Positions 1 through 10,980 of a stretch of 40,083 nucleotides of DNA are shown here, piece by piece. The position numbers and the translations under genes were made by a program. A model generated the notes under the pieces. That model saw only the letters and a list, made by a program, of their open reading frames with translations, was not told where the DNA came from and made no database searches. Source of the DNA: Reclinomonas americana ATCC 50394 (lineage: Eukaryota > Jakobida > Jakobea > Jakobida); NCBI GenBank assembly GCA_048213135.1, contig PS015113.1, positions 79,162-119,244 on the forward strand, read 5' to 3'. Positions within the stretch are counted from its first letter, which is position 1. Every line of letters begins with the position of its first letter.

Positions 1-280
1 GAAGAAGAAGAAGAAGAAGAAGGAGAACAAGAAGAAGAGGAAGGAGAAGAAGAAGAAGACGACGAAGTAGAAGAAGAAGGAGGAGGAGGAAGAAGGAAGG
101 AGGAGGAGGAGGAGGAGAAGGAGAGGCAGCAGCAGCAGAAGAAGAAGGATGAGGAGGAGAAGAAGAAGAAGGAGGAGGAGGAGAAGAAGAAGAAGAAGAA
201 GAAGAAGGAGGAGGAGGCGGAGGAGGAGGAGGAGGAGGAGGAGGAGAGGCAGCAGCAGCAGAAGAAGAAGAATAGGAAGA
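1..280. repeat. Purine-rich GAA/GAG low-complexity tract
   Basis: The plus strand is almost pure A/G, made of GAA, GAG, AAG and GGA triplets. A unit holding four CAG triplets followed by AAG triplets occurs twice, near 126-147 and 247-270, so part of the tract is an imperfect tandem duplication. The frame starting at base 1 is open from the window edge to a TGA at 625-627 and would read as a Glu/Lys/Gln-rich segment. Purine tracts rarely contain stops, and the sequence after 290 does not look like protein, so I call it a repeat. It could still be part of an exon of a gene lying to the left. Confidence 0.7.
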
Positions 281-832
281 TCTGTGGAGTTCTCTTGAGT
301 CATCATCAACCACGCAATCACCACCACCCTCACATGCTGCAGAAAACAGAGACTCACCCACAGTGGCGGACTGATGTTGTGGTGTGTGTGGCAGCGCCGA
401 CACGGCAGCGCAGGTGGTCAGCAGCAGGAGAGAGCTTAGCAAGAAGACTCGCACAAGCGCCATGGTCAACGCGAATGCAGGCATACGCGTGTGGCGCCGG
501 TGTTGCCAAGCGGTACAACTGCGCAGCCGGTGCGCACTCATGTGTCGTGTGGTGTACAGCGTTCTGCGATGGAGTGGTGCAACGAGGATTCACATGCGCG
601 CGAAAAAATGTAATGTGCATGAGATGATGGCAAACGCACACAGTATGTACACGCATGCACGCACCGGCGTCAACGTTGCTTGTCGCAGTCAGCTGGGTTG
701 GCAATGAAGCAACTGCGGTGGTGTGATTCAGGGAGGGAGTGTGCGTCAAATCCGTTCACGCTGTTAAGTACACTACGTACCTGCGGACTGACGGACACCA
801 AAACGTCGCGCTCTCTCCTCACGACTCCCTCC
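281..832. other. No recognisable gene
   Basis: Short open frames overlap on both strands, but none has protein-like composition, a recognisable motif or a supporting exon-intron pattern. It could be the 3' flank of the minus-strand gene ending at 833 or of an unseen gene to the left. Confidence 0.5.
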
Positions 833-1495
833 TCACACATCGCGCTGAGCATACAGGCGTACACCACCGCTCCCTGCCTCCTCATCGAACACCCTGTGAC
901 ACCGTGACATCCAATCAATCATCAAACGCATCATGTCTGGAGCCTCGGCCACTCGCTCCAACTGGGACGACGGCGGGGTCGAGTCACTGGCCACACACAC
1001 CGACTCCACTGCCGCACCCTCCTCCTCCTTCTGAGTGAGTTTCCATGTGCGATGCGCGCGATCGCGAGGGAATCTCTGCATCTTTTCGAATTCGTCATGA
1101 TCAGCAGCTGTCGCAGTTGCGTGCACGAGATGTGGAGTTGATATAAGGTGGTTAGTTGCGTGTTCGTGGTCATTCTCGGTGTCAGGCATGACCAGGAGGC
1201 TGTGTGCGATCGCAGCGGCGCTGCGGTACGAATTCGAACGAACCATGGCCAAACTGGTGATATCGATCATGATCATGAGAAAAGAAAAACACTTCATTCA
1301 CCACATTCCAATAATGCGACAAATGTCCACAAATCCCTTGCCGACGATGACCATTGGCACACCAACAATAATCATATATATGATCAATAAAAAATCGACA
1401 ACAACGTCGACAAGACCAATGGGTACGTACGTATCGCGCATAGTATCCGTATTCACCTTGCGGACTGCATAGTGCACACCACTCTCGCACCGCAT
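833..1495 (-). CDS. Possible small membrane protein of unknown function, 2 exons
   Basis: Not a recognised family. Proposed exons (minus strand): 1495-1302 and 1253-833, separated by a 48-nt GT-AG intron (1301-1254) that removes an in-frame TGA and keeps the frame. The product would be about 204 aa. Residues 24-50 or so form a strongly hydrophobic stretch rich in Val, Ile and Leu around VPIGLVDVVVDFLLIIYMII, continuing into a second hydrophobic patch, so one or two membrane segments are likely. The C-terminal half is polar. A further intron between about 1220 and 1050 is possible because a CTCACTCAG acceptor lies in phase. The ATG at 1495 faces the ATG of the next gene across 114 bp. The hydrophobic core and the frame-restoring intron are the only support. 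Confidence 0.38.
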
Positions 1496-1609
1496 GCAAT
1501 CGGTGTGAGCTGTCGACATGTCGACATGTCGATATCGACTGCCGCCAATTTGTCGTCGACCGCAAACCCTCTCTTGCAATTCTTTTTTCACCCAACTCCC
1601 ACGCGCGCA
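1496..1609. promoter_or_regulatory. Candidate bidirectional promoter with tandem palindromic 8-mers
   Basis: This 114-bp gap separates two divergent start codons. It holds three tandem 8-bp units at 1511-1534: TGTCGACA, TGTCGACA and TGTCGATA. They overlap the perfect palindrome GTCGACATGTCGAC (1512-1525) and are followed by a CGATATCG palindrome. Such a block suits binding of a dimeric factor acting in both directions. No TATA box is evident. The promoter role is inferred from position. Confidence 0.4.
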
Positions 1610-2506
1610 ATGTTCGCCTCCTCCTCTCTCCTGCTTTCCGCGCCCTCCGCGGGTGAGAAGCGCGCTGCGGAACTCATCTCTGTCGACGACGATGACGAGG
1701 GAGAAGAGCACGACGACGGCAGCGACTATGCGCCCGAGCAAGACGACGAGGACGAGTGGACGCCGGCCAAGAAGGTGCCGAAGACCGCCTCCTCATCACG
1801 CGTCAATGCCACACCAAAGAAGAGGGCGACGGGTCGCGCAAAGAAGGCAAGTTCTCATGCATGCGAAGTGATGATGAAGATCTTCCGATGATGACCAATG
1901 TCGACGCGCGCAGAATGCAGTGCCTGCGCGTGACTATGAAGGCGAGGCGCGCATGGCACTGGCTCTGATCCCGCCCGCTCAGCTGCCGGTGGCCTATGTC
2001 AACCTGCATGTGCAATACACCAAGGCCGCCGAGCGCCTGCACGCGATTGATGCGGCGGAGGCGGCCAAGGCGGCATTCGAGGAGGCCAACTTGGGCCCGA
2101 CGTGCGACAAGTTCCGCAACGCGATGATCAAGGCCATCAAGGCGCCGATCAAGTACCGCGGCGTGGGCTCCACGCGACTGGCGGTGTCGGTGGAGGGCGT
2201 CACGCAGCGTGTGTTTGACACCATCTTCCCGGCGCGCTACGTCAAGACCGACGGCAAGAAGACCAAGGTGGTGGAGTTGCCGGTCAGTGACTTTTACGAG
2301 GTGCTGCACCGGGGTGCCCCAGATGTGCCGTGCCGCTACGGAGGTGAGTTGGAGAGTGAGATGGACAACTCCAGCAGTGCTGCAGTGGTTAACGATGATG
2401 ATGTGTGCGCGCAGCCACTGTGTGCTGCCTCGGTGTCTTCAAGTTCACCCTCGTCAAGGAGGAGAACACGGTGAAGATTGTCGGCGCCTACGGCTTGGTC
2501 AAATGA
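1610..2506 (+). CDS. Unknown protein, acidic N-terminus plus a conserved-looking globular domain
   Basis: No family recognised. Exons: 1610-1846, 1914-2343, 2415-2506; about 252 aa, stop TGA. Residues 1-79 are disordered, with an Asp/Glu block (VDDDDEGEE) followed by Lys/Arg-rich sequence that could act as a nuclear localisation signal. Exon 2 encodes an Ala-rich helical region (IDAAEAAKAAFEEA) and then a mixed segment with Lys and aromatic residues. Exon 3 encodes the C-terminus ending KIVGAYGLVK. Intron 1 fits best as a GC-AG intron: AAG followed by GCAAGT, with acceptor at 1913. The alternative is a GT donor four bases downstream joined to the acceptor at 1920. Intron 2 has a standard GTGAGT donor. 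Nuclear location is inferred from composition only. Confidence 0.65.
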
Positions 2507-3104
2507 GCGTGCGTGCGGGAGTTGTCTGTGTTTGTTTGTGTTTGTGTTGTTGTTGTTATTCCGAGGGCAGTTGTGAGGGAGGAAATGGTTGCCGAATGTA
2601 AAGTGAGGGAAAGTGAAGGAGTCGGAGAGGAGAGGAGTGGGTGAGGGAGAGAGAGTGAGAAACAGGGAGAGTTGCAAAGTGAGGGCATGTGAGTGTGAGT
2701 GAGTGTGAGAGAGAAAGTGAGTGCAAGGTGAGGGAATGTGTTTGTTGTTGAGCCCCTTCGCTGTGCCACCACACACTCCACTGTGCTTCGATGTTCGGTT
2801 ATTTGACGGACGTGTCGGACATCTATAGACGCCAGCTACAGCAGAGTCCTCAGAGCCTACTTCCTATGCAACACACTCCAATGCGCTCTCCACATCAGTT
2901 CGCTCATCTCCATCTCTGCTTGTGGCCAACCGCGGCGACTGATATTGCGTGACACATACAACAGTATTGCATGCACAAGCTCGACCACTGGCGAGGGAAA
3001 ATCTGCGTATGCGAGAGTCAGCGCGCAGCGCACCCTTTATTCGGGCAAATAAAAAAACCGGAAGCGCCAGTTGAACCAAAATTGAAACCCTGCGTGCAAC
3101 AACA
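2507..3104. other. Intergenic region, no gene seen
   Basis: About 600 bp follow the stop at 2506. Positions 2600-2740 are a degenerate G/A-rich tract built from GTGAG and GAGGGA words. The antisense frames through it give Ser/Leu/Thr/His repeats, which are artefacts of that composition. The last part before 3105 holds the presumed promoter of the first glycosyltransferase. No TATA box stands out. Confidence 0.55.
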
Positions 3105-3395
3105 ATGCGAAAGAGGAAACCACTGCAGATGTGGGCGTGTCGTGTCTCATTCCTGTTCTCTCTTCCTCTCCTTCTCCTTCTTCTTCTCCTTCTCTCTCTC
3201 CTCGCTGTGTGTCACGTGGGCGATGACCCGCGACTGGCGAGTCCACTGCGTGTCCTTGTTGACCCAGCAACAATAGCAACATTGGTATTGCCTGCGCAGC
3301 AGCATGTGGTTGTGCCACTCCTCGACACTGGTGATGAAGCGGTGGTGACTGTCAGTCATGAGCATGCCACCATCGGTGATGCAGGTGAGTGTGTA

Positions 3396-3455
<60 letters not shown>

Positions 3456-4530
3456 CACACGTACTACCTACTTCTTCGTCGTCCTACCGTTCGTTCGTTT
3501 CGTTCGTCCGTACCGTACCCGAACCCGTAAACCGTACCGGACGGTAAGGGNNNNNNNNNNNNNNNNNNNNNNNNNNNNNNNNNNNNNNNNNNNNNNNNNN
3601 NNNNNNNNNNNNNNNNNNNNNNNNNNNNNNNNNNNNNNNNNNNNNNNNNNNNNNNNNNNNNNNNNNNNNNNNNNNNNNNNNNNNNNNNNNNNNNNNNNNN
3701 NNNNNNNNNNNNNNNNNNNNNNNNNNNNNNNNNNNNNNNNNNNNNNNNNNNNNNNNNNNNNNNNNNNNNNNNNNNNNNNNNNNNNNNNNNNNNNNNNNNN
3801 NNNNNNNNNNNNNNNNNNNNNNNNNNNNNNNNNNNNNNNNNNNNNNNNNNNNNNNNNNNNNNNNNNNNNNNNNNNNNNNNNNNNNNNNNNNNNNNNNNNN
3901 NNNNNNNNNNNNNNNNNNNNNNNNNNNNNNNNNNNNNNNNNNNNNNNNNNNNNNNNNNNNNNNNNNNNNNNNNNNNNNNNNNNNNNNNNNNNNNNNNNNN
4001 NNNNNNNNNNNNNNNNNNNNNNNNNNNNNNNNNNNNNNNNNNNNNNNNNNNNNNNNNNNNNNNNNNNNNNNNNNNNNNNNNNNNNNNNNNNNNNNNNNNN
4101 NNNNNNNNNNNNNNNNNNNNNNNNNNNNNNNNNNNNNNNNNNNNNNNNNNNNNNNNNNNNNNNNNNNNNNNNNNNNNNNNNNNNNNNNNNNNNNNNNNNN
4201 NNNNNNNNNNNNNNNNNNNNNNNNNNNNNNNNNNNNNNNNNNNNNNNNNNNNNNNNNNNNNNNNNNNNNNNNNNNNNNNNNNNNNNNNNNNNNNNNNNNN
4301 NNNNNNNNNNNNNNNNNNNNNNNNNNNNNNNNNNNNNNNNNNNNNNNNNNNNNNNNNNNNNNNNNNNNNNNNNNNNNNNNNNNNNNNNNNNNNNNNNNNN
4401 NNNNNNNNNNNNNNNNNNNNNNNNNNNTCGGTAGTTGTAAGACGGTACGGGTGGGTACGGTACGTTCGTACGTACGTACTAGTAGGACGACGTAGCCGAC
4501 CACCTACGTCGGTAGTGAGTGAGTGTGTAG

Positions 4531-4591
<61 letters not shown>

Positions 4592-7335
4592 CACAGTCCA
4601 CATTCTGCTCACTCGTTCTTGTGCTGCCCAACACGCAGTGAGAGAAGCACTGGCAAAGCATGCACTCTCTCGTCCGGTGACCGAAAACCTCATCGAACAT
4701 GTTGCCGCCAGTGCGCTTACTGCATTGCAGGTTCGCATTTGCTCTCCTCCTCTCGAGATCTCCCTTTTCTCTCTCTCCCACACGCCTTCTGCTGTGCTAT
4801 GCTGCTCGCAGACGGCCCAGCTGAGGCGCATTGGGTGCGGCGCTCTCACAGAGGTGACTGCCGATTGGAAAGCGAATCAAGTTTACTATGTGGATATGCC
4901 GCGCTATGTCATGCTCCCTGCACGAACTTGGACTGTGTCTGTGACGCTTGCGGGTGCATTGCAAGAGAGTGTGGTGCATGTGAACACGGACTCGGCGCCA
5001 ACGCTGTGGGGCGCAGGTGAGTGAGTTTGGAAGGGAAAGAAGTACTGATATCGCTGCGATCCCTTCGCTCACACTGTGAGTTTTCACCGCGTCGATGCAG
5101 TGTTGGCGGCGGTTGGCGAGGACAACGAGTTGGCTCGTGAGGTGCTGCAGCTCAGCTGGAATGCACTTTTGAAGGTGAGAAAAGGATGACAAGGTGCATG
5201 ATGCAGTCGCGTGTCTTCCGGATCCGAATTCCCACTGTTTTCTCCCCGCCGTTCGATGCCTGTCACGCCACCCTTCATCATCTTTGCTTGTCGCATGTCA
5301 CCCTCCCGAGCTGACCTGCATGTCGCGAAAACACAGAACACCAAGGAGAAAATCCTCGAGCATCGAAACCTGTATTGCGAGTTTGTTCGCGACTGGAGCG
5401 TTGCGTAACCACGTCCCTTCACCGACCTCAGCTTGTTGCGCTGCGTCACCGATCTCACTTGTGGGTGTTTGTGCACGCAGTCGCAAACACTGCCCACGCT
5501 GACACCTGCCGCGGACAAACTCGCCGCCGCCCGGCATCGACCATTTCTTGCCGAGTGGAGATATGCCACACCGCTGCTGCAGTTGTCGCTGTCGTCATCA
5601 GCGTCGCAGTTGATGCGAGCCGATCTTCTCTGCCTCTCTTTGCATGGTTTGTGCTGTGCTTGGCGCTGTGCGCTATCGTAACGGAGACGACTCACGATTG
5701 ATCGTCCCCTGTGCCCGTGCACCAGGAGGCACCGATCTGGTGATCGACGAGCAAGAGTGCGAGTATCTCGGTCCGCAGTTTGCGCAGCGCAGCCTCACCA
5801 TGGCGCCACCACCTCTACCTGATCGCTCCGAGCCTCCTGTGCACACCTTGTCGGCAGCGCTGCGTGCCAACAAGCGGATGCCTGTGTTTCCGCGCATCGA
5901 GTTCTATCCTACCGACCTGTGTCGCGAGATGGAGACGGAGATGTGGCGCGTGCTCACAGACAAGCGGGCGCTGGTGGAGGCGGCGGCTGCAGTTGGAGAC
6001 ATCCGTGCGCCGACACCGCTGTCGCTATTCCCGCAGGAAGGACCACCGATGCAGGAGAGCCGGGCGATGCTCGGAAAACTGGCGGCGATATTGGCTCGAC
6101 CGCGGATGACCGTGCAGCCTGGCAACTCACCGCATCGACTGGCGGTGTTCACAACCGTACAACTAGCACCAAAGAACTCGGAGCGATTCTTGGAGCTGAT
6201 AAGAGTGTGGGTGGCACGCTACTTCGCTGCGCACGGCGACCGCCTGCTTCCACTCATTGTGTGTGCTGACGAGACGACGGTGACGGCTGTCAAGGCAGTA
6301 CTGGGACCAGACAGAGATGCGGGGGTGATACTCGACGAGTCCGGCTGGTAAGTAGCGGTGGGGGAACGACAAAGGAAGATCGCCACTGCCGTCGTCGTAT
6401 GTGAAAACAGTTGCAATTGGCTGACAGGCGTGTTCTGTATGCGCGTACAGGTTGGTTGACCGGCAGCCCGACCGTATGAACTACGCGCCCGTGGTCAACC
6501 TGCGGTACATGTACGGCTACCTGCTGCTGCGATGCGGTGTTCAGCCGTTCTACACCGACATGGATGTCATGTTTGCGCGGCCGGTGTGGGACCTGCCGCA
6601 AGTGTCGTCCGCGTCGGAGGTCTACGACATCGTCCCCGATGTCATTTTCCAGGCCGATCTCTTTGGTGCCGTTGAACATGATGCGACGCCGATGCTGGCG
6701 GCGACACCGAGAGAGCGAACCCGCGATCCGTGGTCGTACGCCATTTCCACCAGTTTGTCAGACTTTGGTCCGGTAAGTACGTGTTTGTGCGAGGAGAGCA
6801 CCGCTGCGCTCACCGCCCCGCTCACGCACCCGCATTGTGCTTCTCCGTGTGATTGCAGGATGGCGTACCGGGCCGTGTGTGCGCCTCGCACCAGCATGGC
6901 TTGAGTATCAACACAGGAGTGTGGACAGCACGACCGACTGTGTATGCGCTGCGATGGTTTGCGGCTGCGGTGGGCCAGCTGAATCAGCGCTGGTCGGAGC
7001 TGCAGGATCAGCAGTTCATGAACGCGTTGGTGGACGTGCATGTGCGTCTCGGTCGCCTGCGCATCGACTGGTTCAATCTGCAGCAGGTCAACTCAACAGG
7101 CGGCATCGAGCTGTTGGTCGCACGACAACAATGGCGCGAGAAGCTGGAGGAGATGGACTTGGTGATGGTGAGAGAAGCCTGATCATGATCATGAGAGTTG
7201 CTGATTTCCTCTCTCACTCTCGCCGCCACTCACACGCATACGGCTGTACATGTGCAGGTGCACGCCTGTGGCTACGGAGACAAAATCGACATGCTGAATA
7301 GGAAGCTGTGGTGGAAGCCTCTTGAGTCGATGTAA
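3105..7335 (+). CDS. GT77-like nucleotide-sugar transferase, copy 1 of 3
   Basis: Predicted Golgi/secretory glycosyltransferase that transfers a sugar from a nucleotide-sugar donor; donor and acceptor unknown. Exons: 3105-3384, 4639-4730, 4812-5016, 5101-5174, 5337-5399, 5481-5646, 5726-6347, 6451-6772, 6859-7167, 7258-7335; about 736 aa. Residues 1-5 are basic and 12-36 a Leu-rich signal anchor, so the rest should be lumenal. The C-terminal third resembles the Nucleotid_trans domain (PF03407/GT77): metal-binding DMD at 537-539 inside a 'PFYTDMDVMFARPVW' segment, SINTG near 624-628, and DQQFMNAL further on. The preceding ~450 residues match no domain I know. Intron 1 carries a large insertion and an assembly gap. 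Intron 5 uses a GTTGCG donor. All splice phases agree with the two downstream paralogues. Confidence 0.85.
3393..3451. repeat. (GT)n microsatellite, left of insertion
   Basis: Long GT dinucleotide run at the start of intron 1 of the first GT77-like gene. A second (GT)n run followed by the same TATACACA word sits at about 4534-4595. Confidence 0.9.
3460..4533. mobile_element. Candidate insertion with inverted-repeat arms in a GT77 intron (contains gap)
   Basis: Copies 2 and 3 have a short intron 1 (84 and 70 nt), while copy 1 has 1254 positions here including 877 unknown bases. The left arm (3461-3550) and the reverse complement of the right arm (4428-4533) share CGTCGTCCTAC followed by CGTACCGTACCC and CCCGTA, so the visible ends are imperfect inverted repeats. 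The whole is flanked on both sides by (GT)n plus TATACACA, which resembles a target duplication or a slippage product. Any coding content is hidden in the gap, so class and completeness are unknown. Confidence 0.4.
3551..4427. other. Assembly gap, 877 N
   Basis: Run of N inside intron 1 of the first GT77-like gene, between the two inverted-repeat arms. No gene call depends on its content. Confidence 1.
4534..4587. repeat. (GT)n microsatellite, right of insertion
   Basis: Second GT run in the same intron, followed by TATACACA at 4588-4595 exactly as on the left side (3452-3459). Confidence 0.9.
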
Positions 7336-7398
7336 TAATGCTTGAAGGAGTTGTGGTTTCTATCAATCCATTCCGTCCGTCACAATATTGTTGTTGCA

Positions 7399-10350
7399 AT
7401 GCCACCTCCTCGATGGCCATCTTGTCTTATCTCCTTTTTTCTCCTCCTCCTCCTCCTTCTCTTCGTCGCCTTTCCTCTCTTTCTCGTCGACGTTGCTGTG
7501 TGTCATGGCGAGCAAGTGGGAGACGATGCGCGACTTGCATCTCCGCGGCTCCTCCTTGATTCCGCATTGCCCACACAACAAGTGACTGTGCCACTCCTCG
7601 ACACTGGCGATGAAGTGGTGGTGACTGTCAGTCATGAGCATGCCACCATCGGTGATGCAGGTGAGTGTGTGTGTGTAAGTGTGTGTGTGCGTGCATACCA
7701 GTCCACATTCCTTCTCACTCGTGCTTGTGCTGCTCAACGCGCAGTGAGAGAGGCACTGCTGGCAAAGCATGCACTCTCTCTTCCGGTGACCGAAAACCTC
7801 GTCGAACAAGTCGCCAGTAGCGTGCTTGCCACATTGCAGGTTTTTGGCATTCCGCTCTCCCCCTCCCTCGCTCCTCCAACCCACCCACACTTCTTCTGTT
7901 GTGCGCACCCTACAGACGATGCAGCTGAGGCGAATTGGGTGCGGCGCTCTCACAGAAGTGACCGCCGACAAGAAAGCGAATCAAGTTTTCTATGTGGATA
8001 TGCCGCGCTATGTCATGCAACCTATACGAGCTTGGACTGTGTCTGTGACGCTTGCGGGTGCATTGCAAGAGAGTGTTGTGCATGTGGACATGGACTCGGC
8101 GCCAACGCTGTGGGGCGCAGGTGAGTGAGCGAACGGACGGAGGGAGAAGAAACACATCGAACATGTATGCACACCGTGCCTCTCATGCAGTTTTGGCGGC
8201 GGTTGGTGAGGACAATGAGTTGGCCCATGAGGTGTTGCGGCGGAGCTGGAATGCACTAATGGAGGTGAGTGAGCAAAGGAGTGGTGTGCGGTGCAGCAAC
8301 GAGCGCACTCTCATTCCGTTTCTATCCTCCTGTTCCCTCCCCGCCGTTCGGTGTCTGTCTCACCACGTGCACCCTTCATCTTTGCTTGTCGCATGTCCCC
8401 CTCATGAGCTGCCCTTCTGTTACAAACAGAGCACCATGAATGTCTTGGACCATCGAAAACTGTATTGCGAGTTAGTTATTGACTGGAGTGCACGTGTTGC
8501 GTGAACCACGTCCCCCCTCACCGAAGCGACTCACCGATCTCACTTGCGGGTGTTTGTGCAAGCAGTCGCAAAAGCCGCCCACGCTGACACCTGCCGCGGA
8601 CAAACTCGCCGCCGCCCGGCAGCGACCATTTCTTGCCGAGTGGAGATACGCGACGCCGCTGCTGCAGTTGTCACTGTCGTCATCAGCGTCGCAGTTGATG
8701 CGAGCCGATCTTCTCTGCCTCTCTTTGCATGGTTTGTTCTGTGCGAAGCGCTGTACGGAATCGTAACGGAGACGACTCACCGTCGATCGTCCCATGCCTC
8801 CGTGCATCAGGAGGTGCCGATCTGGTGATCGACGAGCAAGAGTGCGAGTATCTCGGTCCGCAGTTTGCGCAGCGCAGCCTCACCATGGCGCCACCACCTC
8901 TACCTGATCGCTCCGAGCCTCCTGTGCACACCTTGTCGGCAGCGCTGCGCGCCAACAAGCGGACGGCTGTGTTTCCACGCATCGAGTTCTTTCCCACCGA
9001 CCTGTGTCGCGAGATGGAGACGGAGATGTGGCGCGTGCTCACAGACAAGCGGGCGCTGGTGGAGGCGGCAGCGGCCGTAGGAACCTTTCGCGCCGCCACG
9101 CCGCAATTGTTGTTTCCGCATGCGCAGGAAGGGCCACCGATGCACGAGAGCCGGGCGATGCTCGGAAAACTGGCGGCGATATTGGCTCGACCGCAGATGA
9201 CCGTGCAAGCTGGTACCGACTCGCCATATCGACTGGTGGTGTTCACAACCGTACAACTAGCACCAAAGAACTCGGAGCGATTCTTGGAGTTGATCAGAGT
9301 GTGGGTGGCACGTTTCTTCGCTGCGCACGGCGACCGCCTGCTTCCACTCATTGTGTGCACTGACGAGACGACGGTGACTGCTGTCAAGGCAGTACTGGGA
9401 CCAGGCAGGGATGCTGGGGTGATACTCGACGAGACGAACTGGTGAGAACAGCGGGGAGCGGGGAAGGGAGAGCGAGGGTGCAAGAGACTGACTGGTGAGC
9501 TCACACGCCGTGTGTGTTTGCGTGCAGGTCGGCTGTCTACCGACCGCATGACCCTGCCGGCTTCCCTCCTATTGTCAAATTGCGCTACATGTACGGCTAC
9601 CTGCTGCTGCGATGTGGCGTACAACCGTTCCACGTTGACGTGGATGCTGTGTTCGTGCGGCCGGTGTGGGACCTGCCGCAAGTGTCGTCACCGTCGGAGG
9701 TGTACGACATCGTGCCCGATGTCATCTTCCAGGCCGACCTCTATGGTGGCGTCGAACACGATGCGACACTGATGCTAGCGGCCACTCCGAGAGAGCGAAC
9801 CCGCGATCCTTGGTCGTACGCCATTCTCAACAGCCTGTCGGACTTTGGCCCAGTGAGTATGTGCACATGCAGGAGATCTCTTCGCACGTCACTGACTTAC
9901 AGCTGAGTGAATGCAGAACAGTATACCGGCGCGCCTGTGCGCCTCGCACCAGCACGGGTTGAGCATCAATGTGGGAGTGTGGACAGCACTACCGACTGTA
10001 TATTCGTTGCGACTGTTTGCGGCCGCGGTGGGACAGATGAATCAGCGCTGGTCGGAGCTGCAGGATCAGCAGTTCATGAATGCGCTGGTGGACGTGCATG
10101 TGCGACTCGGTCGCCTGCGCATCGACTGGTTCAATTTGCAGCAGGTCAACTCAACAGGCGGCATCGAGCTGTTGGTCGTGCGAAGACAGCTGATGACTGA
10201 CAAACCGGAGGAGATGGTGGACTTGGTGATGGTGAGAGAAGTCCGAGAGTTGTCTGTCTCTCGCCGCCACCCACACTGCTTGTGTAGGTGCACGCCTGTG
10301 GCTACGGAGACAAGATCGACATGCTCAACAAATTCAAAGCGCTGTGCTAG
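7399..10350 (+). CDS. GT77-like nucleotide-sugar transferase, copy 2 of 3
   Basis: Tandem paralogue of the gene at 3105, with its start only 63 bp beyond that gene's stop. Exons: 7399-7660, 7745-7839, 7916-8120, 8191-8264, 8430-8495, 8566-8731, 8811-9441, 9528-9852, 9917-10231, 10288-10350; about 733 aa. The ATG at 7399 (MPPPRW) directly precedes a Leu/Phe-rich signal anchor; an upstream in-frame ATG at 7342 is less likely by comparison with the other copies. The GT77 motif reads DVDAVFVRPVW, followed by SINVG and DQQFMNAL. Intron 5 has a GTTGCG donor. The C-terminus is cut six residues short of copy 3 by a 9-bp insertion that brings TAG into frame. Intron 9 (10232-10287) is identical to that of copy 3. 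Confidence 0.87.
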
Positions 10351-10980
10351 CTGTGGTCGACGCCACGGTAATCTGGTAACTGGGAGGCCCCGGCTATTCG
10401 ATTCGTTTTCAATGAAGCGATGATATGCGCGGCTGCTGCAATCCCATTGTTGAGGTGCATGATGTAGGGTGATGTGCCAGCTAGGCAAAGCGCTGCGGCA
10501 TCGTTTTGCGAACACGATGGACTTGGAAACTGAATTGCGCATGCTGTCGCTGCGCGAGAGAGGGCATCGATACCTTTGCGTGTTCAAGTTTCGTATTTTC
10601 TTTCACACCAGCGCCGCCGTCCCCGCCAATGCAATGTACGACATGCTTGTCATGAGCCGTGGTTTCTCTTGCAGAAACGCGCGCCAGCGTTAGCCATCTC
10701 GACTTTTTCTCGCTTTTTCCGTGATGTCTGAGTTTCTTGGTGCTCACTCAAGATGGTGATCATCATGCAGCTGTGTTGCTGCTTGGATTAGTAAAGTTGN
10801 NNNNNNNNNNNNNNNNNNNCTGAGTTCTGGTGCTCACTCAAGATGGTGATCATCATGCAGCTGTGTTGCGTTTGGATTGTAAAGTTGTTGTTGTTGTTGG
10901 CGCTGGAGACAAGATCGGCATGTCGATGTTATAATGTCCCACTCCTCCGTCACGGTTTCACTCTTATCTGTCCGGTCGCA
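10351..10980. other. Spacer between GT77 copies 2 and 3, with a duplicated block around a 20-N gap
   Basis: The first ~70 bp after the stop match the 3' flank of copy 3. The stretch 10732-10799, immediately before the gap at 10800-10819, is repeated almost exactly at 10821-10886, with a few single-base indels. This looks like two overlapping contig ends that were not merged. A 74-codon open frame at 10469-10693 has no protein-like features and I do not call it a gene. Confidence 0.6.
10800..10819. other. Assembly gap, 20 N (probably artificial)
   Basis: Fixed-length gap whose two flanks repeat each other over about 65 bp, as expected if overlapping contig ends were joined with a placeholder. 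Confidence 0.95.

Noticed and set aside
295-627. Open frame continuing from the purine tract
   Set aside because: Overlaps open frames on other strands, has Cys/His/Arg-rich shuffled composition, and no splice or homology support.
2336-2781. Minus-strand Ser/Thr/His/Leu-rich frames
   Set aside because: Antisense of a GTGAG/GAGGG repeat tract and of the last exon of the 1610 gene; no independent support.
3403-4434. Long frames reading CVCVCV or THTHTH runs and N bases
   Set aside because: They are translations of (GT)n microsatellites and of the assembly gap inside an intron.
8683-9681. 332-codon minus-strand frame over GT77 copy 2
   Set aside because: Antisense shadow of exons 6-8; similar shadows occur over the other two paralogues because of codon composition.
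10469-10693. 74-codon frame between GT77 copies 2 and 3
   Set aside because: No homology, no counterpart after copy 3 and no promoter or splice context.
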